DNA of 64,000 bases from Paracidovorax sp031843945 (GCF_031843945.1 NZ_JAVTJJ010000002.1:620001-684000), one strand, 5' to 3'. Shown: positions 8,805 through 18,618, numbered from the stretch's first letter. Made by a program: numbers and translations. Notes: generated by a model from the sequence alone, not told the origin.

Positions 8805-9606
8805 CCGGCCCGCGGGTCTGCACAGCGCTGCGGCGTGCCCGGCGTTGCGGTGTGACAGCCGGCGCAGCCCCTGCAGCCACCGCCGCCGGGGGAAGCGGAG
8901 CAAAGGCTCCGCTGCGCAGCGCCGTCAGATCGAGCACCCGCAGGCCGCCGTATTCCACGCGAATGGCGCCCTGCACCTCCAGCGCCGCCAGCGCCTCGTT
9001 CACACGCTGGCGCGACAGGCCCACAAGGTACGCCAGTTCCTGCTGCGTGATGCGCAGCACCTCGCCCACGCCCGGGTAGAGCACCGGGTTGAACAGCGCC
9101 GCCAGGCTGCGCGCCACGCGCAGCTCGGTGTTGGGCATGCGGTCGATCTCGCGCGCGCCGATGAACTGGGCCAGCCGTTCGTTGAGCTGCCCCATCACGA
9201 AGCGGTTGAAGCCGATGGAGTGGTCCAGCAGCCAGTGGAAAGTGTCGAGCGGCAGCCCCGCCACCACGCTCTTGCGCAGCGCGCGCACGTTGTAGCGGTA
9301 GGGTTCACGCTTGACCACCGTGCCTTCGCCGAACCACCCGCCGGGCGGCATGCCGGCAAAGGTCATGGTCTGGCCCTGCTCGTTGTCGGTGCTCATCTTC
9401 AGCAGGCCTTCGACCACGCCGAACCAGTAGGTGACCGGGCGGCCCAGCCGGCAGACATAGTCGCCCACCAGTGCATCGCCCACCCTCAGCGAGGTGACCG
9501 CGCGCTCGCGCTCGGCCGGCTGCAGCGCGGCCAGCCACGGAATGCCGGCCAGATCCTGATCAGTGGGGAGCCTGCGGCGCTGGTGCAGGGAAACGTCCTG
9601 GTTCAT
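8794..9606 (-). CDS. Crp/Fnr-family transcriptional regulator
   Basis: 270 residues from ATG 9606. An N-terminal cyclic-nucleotide-binding-type beta barrel spans roughly residues 20-130 (GMPPGGWFGEGTVV), a dimerisation helix follows, and a C-terminal winged helix is near 195-235 (TQQELAYLVGLSRQRVNEAL). There is no N-terminal cysteine cluster, so it is not an oxygen-sensing FNR. An Ala/Pro/Arg-rich tail of about 35 residues follows the DNA-binding domain. It converges with, and overlaps by 11 bases, the chemoreceptor gene. The effector and targets cannot be inferred. Confidence 0.88.
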   Translation of the reverse strand: MNQDVSLHQRRRLPTDQDLAGIPWLAALQPAERERAVTSLRVGDALVGDYVCRLGRPVTYWFGVVEGLLKMSTDNEQGQTMTFAGMPPGGWFGEGTVVKREPYRYNVRALRKSVVAGLPLDTFHWLLDHSIGFNRFVMGQLNERLAQFIGAREIDRMPNTELRVARSLAALFNPVLYPGVGEVLRITQQELAYLVGLSRQRVNEALAALEVQGAIRVEYGGLRVLDLTALRSGAFAPLPPAAVAAGAAPAVTPQRRARRSAVQTRGPVSA

Positions 9607-9700
9607 GCGCCTGAGCATGGCGCAGGATGCGCCGCTGCCGGATGCGGGAATACCACGACCACCGACAGCTGCCATGACGATGAGGATAAGCGCGCGCAGC

Positions 9701-9766
9701 GATAGCTATCAAATAGATAGCTGTCAGCGCTTATCCATCAAGCGCTAGAGGCCGATTTGACCTAAA
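9701..9766. repeat. Dispersed palindromic repeat, copy A
   Basis: Copy of the ~60-bp interspersed repeat found throughout the window. Core: AGCGCTT, seven bases, AAGCGCT, flanked by an ATAGCT-rich arm and by a GAGGCCGATTTGACC arm. It lies between the Crp/Fnr start and the end of gspB. Confidence 0.85.
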
Positions 9767-9791
9767 ACTTAGCGGCCCAGGCCGGCGCAGC

Positions 9792-10514
9792 CTACTTCGA
9801 CGGCACGGCGTAGCGGTAGCCCTGGAAGGCCCAGACCGTGCGTCCCTGCTCCACCCGCTCCAGCGTCAGGCCGGGCGCTGCCGCATCGCCTTCGTGCAGC
9901 ACCTGGCCGTTGACGATGGCCATGCGATACAGCGGGTTGGACGAATAGGTGACGCCGGCGATCTGCAGCATGGGCAGCTGTTCGCGCACCGACGCCGGCA
10001 GGTCGCCGGGCGAGAAGACGGTGCCGGCCGGTGTGGCCGCCTTGGGCGGGGCAGGCTTGGAGGCCTGGACCGGCGAGGGCGATGGCGAAGCAGTGGGCGC
10101 AGGCGTGGCCCTGGCGGGAGCGGGAGCCGGCGCTGGCGCCCGGCGCTCGGGCTTTTGCTCGGCCGGGCGCGCTGGAGTCACTGCCGCGGGCGCGGCCGGC
10201 GCAGGCTGCGGCGCCAGGGCCACCTCGGGTGCACTGGCGGCAGCCGCGGGCGCAGCGGCAGCAGGCGCGGTGGAGGGCACGGCCACCACCACCCCGCCCC
10301 GTGGCTGCTGCCACCACCACATCGCGCCAGCCGCCAGCGCCGCAGCCAACAGCGCGGCCACGGCGACCAGGGCGGCAGTGACGGCGCGCGTCCGCTCGGG
10401 CGCCCCCGCCACCTGCGCGCCGGCGGGCGACAGCCCCGGAGAGTGCAGGCCGGGCACGGCGCCCCGCCCGCGTTCGGCTTCGGCGCGCCGCAGCGCATCA
10501 AGGATGTACGACAT
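9792..10514 (-). CDS. gspB: Type II secretion assembly protein GspB
   Basis: 240 residues starting MSYILDALRRAEAER, the typical GspB opening. It is a bitopic inner-membrane protein: one transmembrane helix near residues 45-70, a Pro/Ala-rich periplasmic linker of about 100 residues, and a C-terminal domain including GDLPASVREQLPMLQIAG and the ending YRYAVPSK. With GspA it helps insert the secretin multimer through peptidoglycan. It follows gspA with a 6-bp gap. None of the gspC-N machinery is in the window, so the pair is detached from the main cluster. Confidence 0.88.
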   Translation of the reverse strand: MSYILDALRRAEAERGRGAVPGLHSPGLSPAGAQVAGAPERTRAVTAALVAVAALLAAALAAGAMWWWQQPRGGVVVAVPSTAPAAAAPAAAASAPEVALAPQPAPAAPAAVTPARPAEQKPERRAPAPAPAPARATPAPTASPSPSPVQASKPAPPKAATPAGTVFSPGDLPASVREQLPMLQIAGVTYSSNPLYRMAIVNGQVLHEGDAAAPGLTLERVEQGRTVWAFQGYRYAVPSK

Positions 10515-10520
10515 GGTATT

Positions 10521-12185
10521 TCAGGCTCCGGTGCGCAGGCGCGGTTCGTTGACGCCAGCGGCGCGGTTCAGCTGCATGAGGGTCAGCGGCCCGGCCTTGC
10601 CATCGGGCGTGAGGCCCTGGGCCAGCTGGAATCGGTGAATGCGCGCGCGCCGCTCGGCCAGTGCGCCAGTGCGGGCCGGGGTTCGTGCGGCATCGACCTC
10701 AGCGGCCGGCAGATGTTTGTCGAGCCAGGCGGCCCCGGCCGCGTTGGCGGCCACGTCGTCGCTGTCGGGCACGTCGGCCGGCACGCGCCAGAGCGTGGCC
10801 AGCTCGCCCCGCCAGACCTGCGCCAGCGCGGTGACCGGCAGGCGCACGGTGCGGCCCCCGGCGCCTTCCAGCGTGGCGATGTCGCCCTGCAGGGTGCGCA
10901 GCACGGCGGCCACCGGGGCGGCGTCGGCGCCGGGGTAGAGCGTCAGCAGCACCGGCCGGTCGAGCTGGCGCACCAGGCTCAGGCTGGCGCGCGGCGTGCG
11001 CCAGCAGCGCAGGTCGGCTTGCGACAGCAGCGCGGCGCAGGCGTCGGCATTTTCGGCAAGTGCCGCTGCACCCCAGGCCGTGGCCAGCGCCTGCCAGGCC
11101 GGCCCGTCGCCCGACGGCTGCGCGGCGAGGAACGGCGCCAGCGGATCGACTGCGGGCGCAGAAGCGGGCGCCGCTGCAGCGCTGGCTGGCGCTGCCTTTT
11201 GCGCGACGGCTTGCGAGGGCGGCGGCACGCTGCGCGTCGATTGCCATGCCCACACGCCGGCGGCCACCGCAGCGGCGCCGGCCAAGGCGCCCACGGCACC
11301 GGCGCGCCAGCGTTGCGAGCCCGCTCCGGCTGCGCGGGCCTTGTCACCAGTGGCGGCAGCAGGCGCGGCGCCGAACACCTCGCGCGCGGCACGCCGCACG
11401 GTGGTGTCGGTAACGTGGTGCGTGCCGGCCGCATAGGCGCCCAGCAGCGCACGGTCGCACAGCAGGTTGATGCGGCGCGGCACGCCGCGTGTGAGCCGGT
11501 GCACGCGTTGCAGCGCCCGGCGGTCGAAGGGCAGCGGGCCGGCCAGGCCGGCCACGCGCAGCCGGTGCTCGATGTACTGCGTGGTTTCCTGCGCGGTCAG
11601 CGCATCCAGGTGAAAGCGGGCGATCACGCGCTGGGCCAGTTGCTCCAGCGAAGGGCTGGCGACCATGCCGCGCAGTTCGGGCTGGCCGATGAGGATGATC
11701 TGCAGCAGCTTGCGCTCGCTGGTTTCCAGGTTGGTCAGCAGGCGCAGCTGCTCGAGCACGTCGGGCGCCAGGTTCTGCGCCTCGTCGATGATCAGCACGT
11801 TGTTGCGGCCGGCCGCGTGCTGCGCCAGCAAAAAGGCATTCAGCGGGTCCAGGCAGTCCTTGACGGTCTCCGCTCCCGGCACGGCCGGCACGTGGGCCAC
11901 GCCGAATTCGTCGCAGATGGAGCGCAGCAGCTCGCCCACCGTGAGCTTGGGATTGAAGATGTAGGCCACGTTGCAGTGCGCCGGAATCTGCTCCAGAAAG
12001 CAGCGGCACACGGTGGTCTTGCCGGTGCCGATCTCGCCCGTCAGCAGCACGAAGCCGCCGCCCGCATCCAGCCCGTACAGCAGATGGGCCAGCGCCTCGC
12101 GGTGGCGGTCACTCATGAACAGGTAGCGCGGGTCTGGCGCGATGGAGAACGGGGCGTGCTGGAGACCGAAGAACGGGGCGTACAT
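10521..12185 (-). CDS. gspA: Type II secretion AAA ATPase GspA (ExeA)
   Basis: 554 residues from ATG 12185 (MYAPFFGLQHAPFSIAPDPR, the canonical ExeA start). Walker A is GEIGTGKTT at residues 50-58 and Walker B is VLIIDEAQNL. A cytoplasmic AAA domain (about 1-265) is followed by one transmembrane helix (VGALAGAAAVAAGVWAW) and a periplasmic region. The C-terminus carries a peptidoglycan-binding-type segment (IHRFQLAQGLTPDGKAGPLT). It forms an operon with gspB. The function is ATP-driven assembly of the secretin across peptidoglycan. Confidence 0.92.
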   Translation of the reverse strand: MYAPFFGLQHAPFSIAPDPRYLFMSDRHREALAHLLYGLDAGGGFVLLTGEIGTGKTTVCRCFLEQIPAHCNVAYIFNPKLTVGELLRSICDEFGVAHVPAVPGAETVKDCLDPLNAFLLAQHAAGRNNVLIIDEAQNLAPDVLEQLRLLTNLETSERKLLQIILIGQPELRGMVASPSLEQLAQRVIARFHLDALTAQETTQYIEHRLRVAGLAGPLPFDRRALQRVHRLTRGVPRRINLLCDRALLGAYAAGTHHVTDTTVRRAAREVFGAAPAAATGDKARAAGAGSQRWRAGAVGALAGAAAVAAGVWAWQSTRSVPPPSQAVAQKAAPASAAAAPASAPAVDPLAPFLAAQPSGDGPAWQALATAWGAAALAENADACAALLSQADLRCWRTPRASLSLVRQLDRPVLLTLYPGADAAPVAAVLRTLQGDIATLEGAGGRTVRLPVTALAQVWRGELATLWRVPADVPDSDDVAANAAGAAWLDKHLPAAEVDAARTPARTGALAERRARIHRFQLAQGLTPDGKAGPLTLMQLNRAAGVNEPRLRTGA

Positions 12186-12403
12186 GGGGCGCGAGGATAC
12201 CGCCCTGCCGCCTGGCAGCCCCTGCGGCATGCCGGGAACTTGCTGCAACGCAGTGCAGGGTTAGACCCGTCAGGAGTTTCCCGCAAATTGTCGTCACAAA
12301 GACATATCGGCGTCAAAGTGCTTCCTACCATGCATTGCATTGAAGGGGCGTTCCCTGCAGCCCACAAGCTGCCCGCCCCGCCACACCATCCTTCAGGAGA
12401 GGT

Positions 12404-14353
12404 ATGAGCACCACATTCCCCCAACTGCTGCTGCGCCACGCTGCCGAGCGCCCTTCGGCCGCCGCGCTGCGCGAGAAGGAATACGGCATCTGGCAGACGC
12501 ACACCTGGGCGGACCTGGCCCAGCTGGTGGCCACGCTGGCAGCGGGCTTGCACGGCGCAGGCCTGGCGCACGGCGAGCATCTGGTCGTGATCGGCGCGAA
12601 CCGCCCGCGCCTCTACGCCACCATGCTCGCGGCGCAGTCGCTGGGCGCCATTCCGGTGCCGCTGTATCAGGACGCGGTGGGGGCTGAATGCGTCTTTCCG
12701 CTGAACAATGCCGAAGTGCGCTTTTGCATCGTCGAAGACCAGGAGCAGGTCGACAAGCTGCTGGAGATCCGCGAGCAGTGCCCGGCGATCACGCACATCT
12801 TCTTCGACGACCCGCGCGGCCTGCGCAACTACGACGAGCCCGGGCTGCAGGCGCTGGATGCGCTGGTCGAATCCGGCAAGGCCCTGCTGGCGCGCGAGAG
12901 CGGCTGGTTCGCCCAGCGCGTGGCCGCCACCCAGGCGCAGGACGTGGCCGCGATGTTCTTCACATCGGGCACCACCGGCAACCCCAAGGGCGTGGTGCAC
13001 ACGCACGCCACACTGCTCGACCGCGCCACGGCCGGCGCCGAATTCGACCGCCTGACCAGCAGTGAAGAAGTGCTGGCCTATCTACCGCCGGCCTGGATCG
13101 GCCAGAACATCTTCAGCTACGCGCAGTGGCTGGCCTGCGGCTACGTGGTGAACTGCCCCGAGTCGGCCGCCACCGTGACCATCGACTTGAAAGAAGTCGG
13201 CCCCACGTATTACTTCGCGCCGCCCCGCGTCTTCGAAGGCCTGCTGACCAGCGTGATGATCCGCATGGAAGACGCTGGCGCCCTCAAGCGCCACCTGTTC
13301 CATGCCTGCATGGCGCTGGCCCGCCGCGTGGGCCCCGCGCTGCAGGACGGCCAGAGCGTGGGCTTGCTGGACCGGGCGCTGTACGCCGCAGGCAACCTGC
13401 TGGTCTATGGCCCGCTGCGCAACACGCTGGGCCTGAGCCGCGTGCGCGTGGCCTACACCGCGGGCGAGGCCATCGGGCCGGACCTGTTCACCTTCTACCG
13501 CTCCATCGGCATCAACCTGAAGCAGCTGTACGGCTCCACCGAAACCGCCGTGTTCGTGTGCCTGCAGCCCGACAACCAGGCCCGCGCCGACACGGTGGGC
13601 GTGCCCATTCGCGGCGTGGAGATCAAGGTGGCCGACAACGGCGAGATCCTGGTGAAGTCGGCCGGCCTGCTGCGCGAGTACTACAAGAACCCCACCGCCA
13701 CGGCCGAGGTGCTGACCGAAGACGGCTGGTACCGCACCAGCGACGCGGGCTTTCTGGATGCGCAAGGCCACCTGAAGATCATCGACCGCATCAAGGACGT
13801 GGGCCGGCTTAATGGTGGCGCCAACGACGGCGCCATGTTTGCGCCCAAGTACGTGGAGAACAAGCTCAAGTTCTTCCCGCACATCAAGGAAGTGGTGGCG
13901 CTGGGCAACGGCCGCGAGAAGGTGTGCGCGCTGATCAACATTGACTTCGACGCCGTGGGCAATTGGGCCGAGCGCCGCAACCTGCCCTACGCCGGCTACA
14001 CCGACCTGGCCTCCAAGCCCGAGGTGTACGGCCTGATCCGCGACTGCATCGAGAAGGTGAATGCCGACCTGGCCACCGACGAGCTGCTGGCGGGCAGCCA
14101 GGTGAGCCGCTTCCTGGTGCTGCACAAGGAGCTGGACGCCGACGACGGCGAACTCACACGCACCAACAAGGTCCGCCGTGGCTTCATCGCCGACAAATAC
14201 GGCGTGCTGGTGGATGCGCTGTATGCCGGGCGCACCACGCAGTTCATCGATACGCAGGTGAAGTTCGAAGACGGACGCACCGGCCGCGTGAGCGCCGACC
14301 TGGCCCTGATGGACGCCAAGACCTTCGCCCCCGCCCGCCGGGCCGCCGCCTGA
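12404..14353 (+). CDS. AMP-dependent acyl-CoA synthetase, long-chain type
   Basis: 649 residues. It activates a carboxylic acid to its CoA thioester via an adenylate. The AMP-binding loop MFFTSGTTGNPKGVVHTHA is near residue 184, the GSTETAVFV motif and the DAGFLDAQGHLKIIDRIKDV hinge follow. The start at 12404 has AGGAGAGG just upstream. It is the first gene of a co-directional set with a HAAT-family ABC transporter and a second acyl-CoA ligase, an arrangement suggesting uptake and immediate activation of an aromatic or fatty acid rather than an amino acid. The substrate is unknown. Confidence 0.88.
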   Translation: MSTTFPQLLLRHAAERPSAAALREKEYGIWQTHTWADLAQLVATLAAGLHGAGLAHGEHLVVIGANRPRLYATMLAAQSLGAIPVPLYQDAVGAECVFPLNNAEVRFCIVEDQEQVDKLLEIREQCPAITHIFFDDPRGLRNYDEPGLQALDALVESGKALLARESGWFAQRVAATQAQDVAAMFFTSGTTGNPKGVVHTHATLLDRATAGAEFDRLTSSEEVLAYLPPAWIGQNIFSYAQWLACGYVVNCPESAATVTIDLKEVGPTYYFAPPRVFEGLLTSVMIRMEDAGALKRHLFHACMALARRVGPALQDGQSVGLLDRALYAAGNLLVYGPLRNTLGLSRVRVAYTAGEAIGPDLFTFYRSIGINLKQLYGSTETAVFVCLQPDNQARADTVGVPIRGVEIKVADNGEILVKSAGLLREYYKNPTATAEVLTEDGWYRTSDAGFLDAQGHLKIIDRIKDVGRLNGGANDGAMFAPKYVENKLKFFPHIKEVVALGNGREKVCALINIDFDAVGNWAERRNLPYAGYTDLASKPEVYGLIRDCIEKVNADLATDELLAGSQVSRFLVLHKELDADDGELTRTNKVRRGFIADKYGVLVDALYAGRTTQFIDTQVKFEDGRTGRVSADLALMDAKTFAPARRAAA

Positions 14354-14373
14354 CGCCAGGAAAGAACCCGCAG

Positions 14374-15159
14374 ATGACCACCAAGAAGATCGGCGACGTC
14401 ATTCTCGACGTCAGCAACATCAGCCTGCGCTTTGGCGGGGTGAAGGCGCTGACCGACATCTCGTTCGACGTGCGCGAGCACGAGATCCGCTCCATCATCG
14501 GCCCCAACGGCGCCGGCAAGAGCAGCATGCTCAACTGCATCAACGGCGTGTACACGCCGCAGGACGGCTCCATCACCTTCCGCGGCAAGACCTTCTCGCA
14601 CATGAACTCGCGCCAGGTGGCCGAGATGGGCGTGGCGCGCACGTTCCAGAACCTGGCGCTGTTCAAGGGCATGAGCGTGCTGGACAACATCATGTCCGGG
14701 CGCAACCTGAAGATCAAAAGCAACCTGCTGATGCAGGCCCTGCGCGTGGGCCCGGCCGTGGCCGAAGAGATCCGCCACCGCGAAGTGGTCGAACGCATCA
14801 TCGACTTTCTTGAAATCCAGGCCTGGCGCAAGGCGCCCGTGGGCCAGTTGCCCTACGGCCTGCAAAAGCGCGTGGATTTGGGGCGCGCTCTGGCGATGGA
14901 GCCGCAGGTGCTGCTGCTCGATGAACCCATGGCCGGCATGAACGTGGAAGAAAAGCAGGACATGTGCCGCTTCATCCTCGACGTGAACGACGAGTTCGGC
15001 ACCACCATCGTGCTGATCGAACACGACATGGGCGTGGTGATGGACATCTCCGACCGCGTGGTGGTGCTGGACTACGGCAAGAAGATCGGCGACGGCACGC
15101 CGCAGGCGGTGCGTGAAAACGAAGACGTCATCCGCGCCTACCTCGGCGCAAGCCACTGA
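14374..15159 (+). CDS. ABC transporter ATP-binding protein, LivG type
   Basis: 261 residues. Walker A is GPNGAGKSS near residue 48, the LivG-typical VARTFQNLALFKGMSVLDN is present, the signature loop is relaxed (YGLQKRVDLGRALAMEP) and Walker B is LLLDEPMAGM. ATG 14374 follows the acyl-CoA synthetase stop by 20 bp. It is one of two ATPase subunits of the HAAT-family importer encoded here. The non-canonical LSGG loop (YGLQK) also occurs in other HAAT ATPases associated with acyl-CoA ligases. Confidence 0.92.
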   Translation: MTTKKIGDVILDVSNISLRFGGVKALTDISFDVREHEIRSIIGPNGAGKSSMLNCINGVYTPQDGSITFRGKTFSHMNSRQVAEMGVARTFQNLALFKGMSVLDNIMSGRNLKIKSNLLMQALRVGPAVAEEIRHREVVERIIDFLEIQAWRKAPVGQLPYGLQKRVDLGRALAMEPQVLLLDEPMAGMNVEEKQDMCRFILDVNDEFGTTIVLIEHDMGVVMDISDRVVVLDYGKKIGDGTPQAVRENEDVIRAYLGASH

Positions 15160-15176
15160 TACCAGGAGCAACAAGC

Positions 15177-16106
15177 ATGGGATTCTTTCTCGAAACCGTG
15201 TTCGGTGGCCTCATGGCCGGCATGCTCTACGCGCTGGTCGCGCTGGGCTTCGTGCTGATCTTCAAGGCCTCGGGCGTCTTCAACTTCGCGCAGGGGGCGA
15301 TGGTGCTGTTCGCGGCACTGGCCATGGCGCGTTTCGCCGAGTGGTTCCCGCTCTGGCTGGGCTTCAACAGCCTGCTGCTGGCCAACCTGATGGCGTTCTG
15401 CGCGGCCGTGCTCTGCATGATCGGCGTGGCCTGGCTGGTGGAACGCCTGGCACTGCGCCGGCTGGTGAACCAGGAAGGCATCACGCTTTTGATGGCCACG
15501 CTGGGCATCACGTACTTCCTGGACGGAGCGGGCCAGCTGATCTTCGGCAGCTCCACCTACAAGATCGACGTGGGCATGCCCAAGGACCCGATGATCGTGC
15601 TGGAAAACGTCTTCGAAGGCGGCCTGCTGCTGTCCAAGGAAGACCTCTACGCAGCGCTGATCGCCGCGATGCTGGTGGCACTGCTGTCGCTCTTTTTCCA
15701 GAAGACCCGCACCGGCCGCGCGCTGCGTGCCGTGGCGGACGACCACCAGGCCGCCCAGTCCATCGGCATTCCGCTGTCGCGCATCTGGGTGATCGTGTGG
15801 TCGGTGGGCGGCATCGTCGCGCTGGTGGCCGGCATCATCTGGGGCAGCAAGCTGGGCGTGCAGTTCTCCATCTCGCTGGTGGCGCTGAAAGCCTTCCCGG
15901 TGGTGATCCTGGGTGGGCTCACCTCGGTGCCCGGCGCCATCGTCGGCGGCCTGGTGATCGGCGTAGGCGAGAAGCTCTCGGAGATCTACCTGGGCCCGTT
16001 CCTGGGCGGCGGCATCGAGAACTGGTTTGCCTACGTGCTGGCGCTGGGCTTTCTCTTGATCAGGCCGCAAGGCTTGTTCGGCGACAAAATCATTGATCGC
16101 GTCTGA
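15177..16106 (+). CDS. ABC transporter permease, LivH type
   Basis: 309 residues, polytopic inner-membrane protein with about eight hydrophobic segments. LivH-family features are visible: FGGLMAGMLYALVALGFVLI near the N-terminus and the EAA-like loop around TRTGRALRAVADDHQAAQSI. AGGAGC lies upstream of ATG 15177, and the gap after the LivG-type gene is 17 bp. It pairs with the next permease to form the translocation channel. Confidence 0.92.
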   Translation: MGFFLETVFGGLMAGMLYALVALGFVLIFKASGVFNFAQGAMVLFAALAMARFAEWFPLWLGFNSLLLANLMAFCAAVLCMIGVAWLVERLALRRLVNQEGITLLMATLGITYFLDGAGQLIFGSSTYKIDVGMPKDPMIVLENVFEGGLLLSKEDLYAALIAAMLVALLSLFFQKTRTGRALRAVADDHQAAQSIGIPLSRIWVIVWSVGGIVALVAGIIWGSKLGVQFSISLVALKAFPVVILGGLTSVPGAIVGGLVIGVGEKLSEIYLGPFLGGGIENWFAYVLALGFLLIRPQGLFGDKIIDRV

Positions 16107-16131
16107 CGCGGTGACATAGGAGCAAAAGAAT

Positions 16132-17196
16132 ATGTTCTACCGCGAGAACGGCCAGTTCAAGAGCAACTACCGCGCCGACATGGGCCTGTTCCCGGTCGCG
16201 CAGGACCGGTGGGCCATCCTCGCCCTGTTGGCCGTGGCCTTCGTGCTGGTGCCGATGGTCGGCAGCGACTATTTCTTTCGCGCCGTCGCCGTGCCTTTTC
16301 TCATCCTGTCGCTGGCCGCCATCGGGCTGAACATTTTGGTGGGCTACTGCGGGCAGATATCGCTGGGGACCGGCGCCTTCATGGCGGTGGGCGCCTATGC
16401 GGCCTACAACCTGCAGGCGCGCATCGACGGTATGCCGCTGTTGCTGGCGCTGCTGGGCGGCGGACTGGCCGCCACCGTGTTCGGCGTGCTGTTCGGCATT
16501 CCCAGCCTGCGCATCCGGGGGCTGTACCTGGCGGTGGCCACGCTGGCGGCGCAGTTCTTCACCGACTGGTTCACCAACCGCGTGAAGTGGGTCACCAACG
16601 GCTCTTCGTCCGGCTCGGTCAGCGTGGGCGGGCTGGACATTTTGGGCTTTGCCATTCAGACGCCAGTGCAGAAGTACCTGTTGTGCCTGGCTTTCGTTGC
16701 GGTGTTCGCGCTGCTGTCCAAGAACCTGGTGCGCGGCGCCATCGGGCGTGAGTGGATGGCCATGCGCGACATGGACGTGGCCGCTGCCGTGATCGGCATC
16801 CGCCCGGTGTACGCCAAGCTCTCGGCCTTCGCGGTCAGCAGCTTCATCGTGGGCGTGGCGGGCGGGCTGTGGGGTTTTGTGCACCTGGGCTCGTGGGAGC
16901 CGGCGGCGTTCGGCATCGAGCGCTCGTTCCAGCTGCTCTTCATGGTGATCATCGGCGGTCTGGGCTCGATCTCCGGCGCGTTCTTCGGGGCGGCCTTCAT
17001 CGTGCTGCTGCCGCTGTTGCTGAACTACGTGCCGCACTGGCTGGGCTTGCCGATTTCCACAGCTACTGCCACGCATGTGGAACACATGATCTTCGGCGCG
17101 CTCATCGTCTTCTTTCTCATCGTCGAACCCCACGGCCTGGCGCGGCTGTGGTCCACCGCCCGGCAGAAGCTGCGGCTGTGGCCTTTCCCGCATTGA
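16132..17196 (+). CDS. ABC transporter permease, LivM type
   Basis: 354 residues. Polytopic permease with the LivM core AIGLNILVGYCGQISLGTGA near residue 65 and the conserved loop REWMAMRDMDVAAAVIGI. TAGGAGC lies upstream of ATG 16132. It is the partner of the LivH-type permease, 25 bp downstream of it. Confidence 0.92.
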   Translation: MFYRENGQFKSNYRADMGLFPVAQDRWAILALLAVAFVLVPMVGSDYFFRAVAVPFLILSLAAIGLNILVGYCGQISLGTGAFMAVGAYAAYNLQARIDGMPLLLALLGGGLAATVFGVLFGIPSLRIRGLYLAVATLAAQFFTDWFTNRVKWVTNGSSSGSVSVGGLDILGFAIQTPVQKYLLCLAFVAVFALLSKNLVRGAIGREWMAMRDMDVAAAVIGIRPVYAKLSAFAVSSFIVGVAGGLWGFVHLGSWEPAAFGIERSFQLLFMVIIGGLGSISGAFFGAAFIVLLPLLLNYVPHWLGLPISTATATHVEHMIFGALIVFFLIVEPHGLARLWSTARQKLRLWPFPH

Positions 17197-17295
17197 TCCC
17201 AGCGGTCATTGCATTCACTGCTTCCAGCGTCCGTGTTCCGTCCTTCATTCACCACAAGCGCACCCCAGGTGCCATCACCCTTAGGAGACAAAGCC

Positions 17296-18618
17296 ATGCA
17301 ACTCAAGCAAAGAATCGCGCTGGCCACCGCTGCCGGCGCCGCCGCCATCTCGGCCTTCATGCCGATGGCGGCGCAGGCGCAAGCCGCGGCCGAGCAGTTC
17401 GTGCCGCTGATGGTCTACCGCACCGGCCAGTTCGCGCCGCTGGGCATTCCGTGGGCCGACGGCAAGCAGGACTATCTGAAGCTGGTCAACGCCCGCGACG
17501 GCGGCGTGAACGGCGTGAAGATCGCCTTCGAGGAGTGCGAGACCGCCTACGACGCGGCCAAGGGCGTGGAGTGCTACGAACGCCTCAAGGGCAAGGGCAG
17601 CGGCGCCTCGGGCTTTGACACGCAATCCACCGGCATCACCTTCGCGGTTACCGACAAGGCCTTCGCGGACAAGATCCCCGTCGAGACCATGGGCTACGGC
17701 CTGTCGCAGTCGGTGGACGGCACGGTGTTCGAGTGGAACTTCCCGCTGCTGGGCACCTACTGGACCGCCGCCGACGTGATGCTGCAGGACATCGCCAAGA
17801 AGGAAAAGGGCAGCCTGAAGGGCAAGAAGATCGCGCTCGTCTACCACGACAGCCCGTACGGCAAGGAGCCCATTCCGCTCTTGCAGAAAAAGGCTGCGGC
17901 CGACGGCTTCGAGGTCAGCCTGTTCCCCGTCACGCCGCCCGGCGTGGAGCAGAAGTCCACCTGGCTGCAGATCCGCCAGCAAAAGCCTGATTACGTGCTG
18001 TTCTGGTCGGCCGGCGTGATGACGCCCGCCGGCATTCGCGAGGCGCAGGCCAGCGGATACCCGCGCGAGAAGATCTACGCGATCTGGTGGGCTGGCTCCG
18101 ACCATGACGTGAAGGACATCGGCGCGGGCGCCAAGGGCTACAACGCCGTCACCGTGCACAACAGCGCAGCCAAGGACAAGGTGCACGACGACCTGAAGAA
18201 GTTTGTCTACGACAAGGGCCAGGGCACGGGCGCGGCCACCGGCATCGCCACGCTGGCGCATACGCGCGGCATGATGATCTCGATGCTGCAGGTTGAAGCC
18301 ATTCGCGCCGCGCAGGAGAAGTACGGCAAGGGCAAGGTGCTCACGCCCGAGCAGGTGCGCTGGGGCTTCGAGAACCTGGACCTGACCGCCGACAAGCTGA
18401 AGGCCCTGGGCTTCGGCGAAATCATGCGGCCGGTGAAGACGTCCTGCAGCAACCACATGGGCAGCGACTGGGCGCGCATCGTGCAGTGGGACGGCGGCAA
18501 GTGGGACATCAAGTCCGACTGGTACCAGGCCGACAAGACGCACATCGACCCGCTGGTCAAGGAGTTCTCGGCCAAGTACGCCAAGGACAAGAACGTCAAG
18601 CCTCGTTCATGCAGCTGA
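17296..18618 (+). CDS. ABC transporter periplasmic substrate-binding protein (HAAT family)
   Basis: 440 residues from ATG 17296, which has TTAGGAGAC upstream. A signal peptide with cleavage after AAQAQA precedes a two-lobed type I periplasmic binding fold (Peripla_BP_6). At 440 residues it is longer than LivJ/LivK, as is usual for members linked to acyl-CoA ligases. It delivers the ligand to the LivH/M-type permeases encoded just upstream. The ligand is not deducible; an aromatic or aliphatic carboxylate is suggested by context only. Confidence 0.9.
   Translation: MQLKQRIALATAAGAAAISAFMPMAAQAQAAAEQFVPLMVYRTGQFAPLGIPWADGKQDYLKLVNARDGGVNGVKIAFEECETAYDAAKGVECYERLKGKGSGASGFDTQSTGITFAVTDKAFADKIPVETMGYGLSQSVDGTVFEWNFPLLGTYWTAADVMLQDIAKKEKGSLKGKKIALVYHDSPYGKEPIPLLQKKAAADGFEVSLFPVTPPGVEQKSTWLQIRQQKPDYVLFWSAGVMTPAGIREAQASGYPREKIYAIWWAGSDHDVKDIGAGAKGYNAVTVHNSAAKDKVHDDLKKFVYDKGQGTGAATGIATLAHTRGMMISMLQVEAIRAAQEKYGKGKVLTPEQVRWGFENLDLTADKLKALGFGEIMRPVKTSCSNHMGSDWARIVQWDGGKWDIKSDWYQADKTHIDPLVKEFSAKYAKDKNVKPRSCS

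Noticed and set aside
6954..8903. A 649-codon minus-strand frame over the first chemoreceptor gene
   Set aside because: Antisense shadow; the plus-strand frame has complete chemoreceptor motifs.
9894..12407. An 837-codon plus-strand open frame over gspB-gspA
   Set aside because: Antisense shadow of two recognisable genes; Arg/Gly/Gln-rich composition and no family resemblance.
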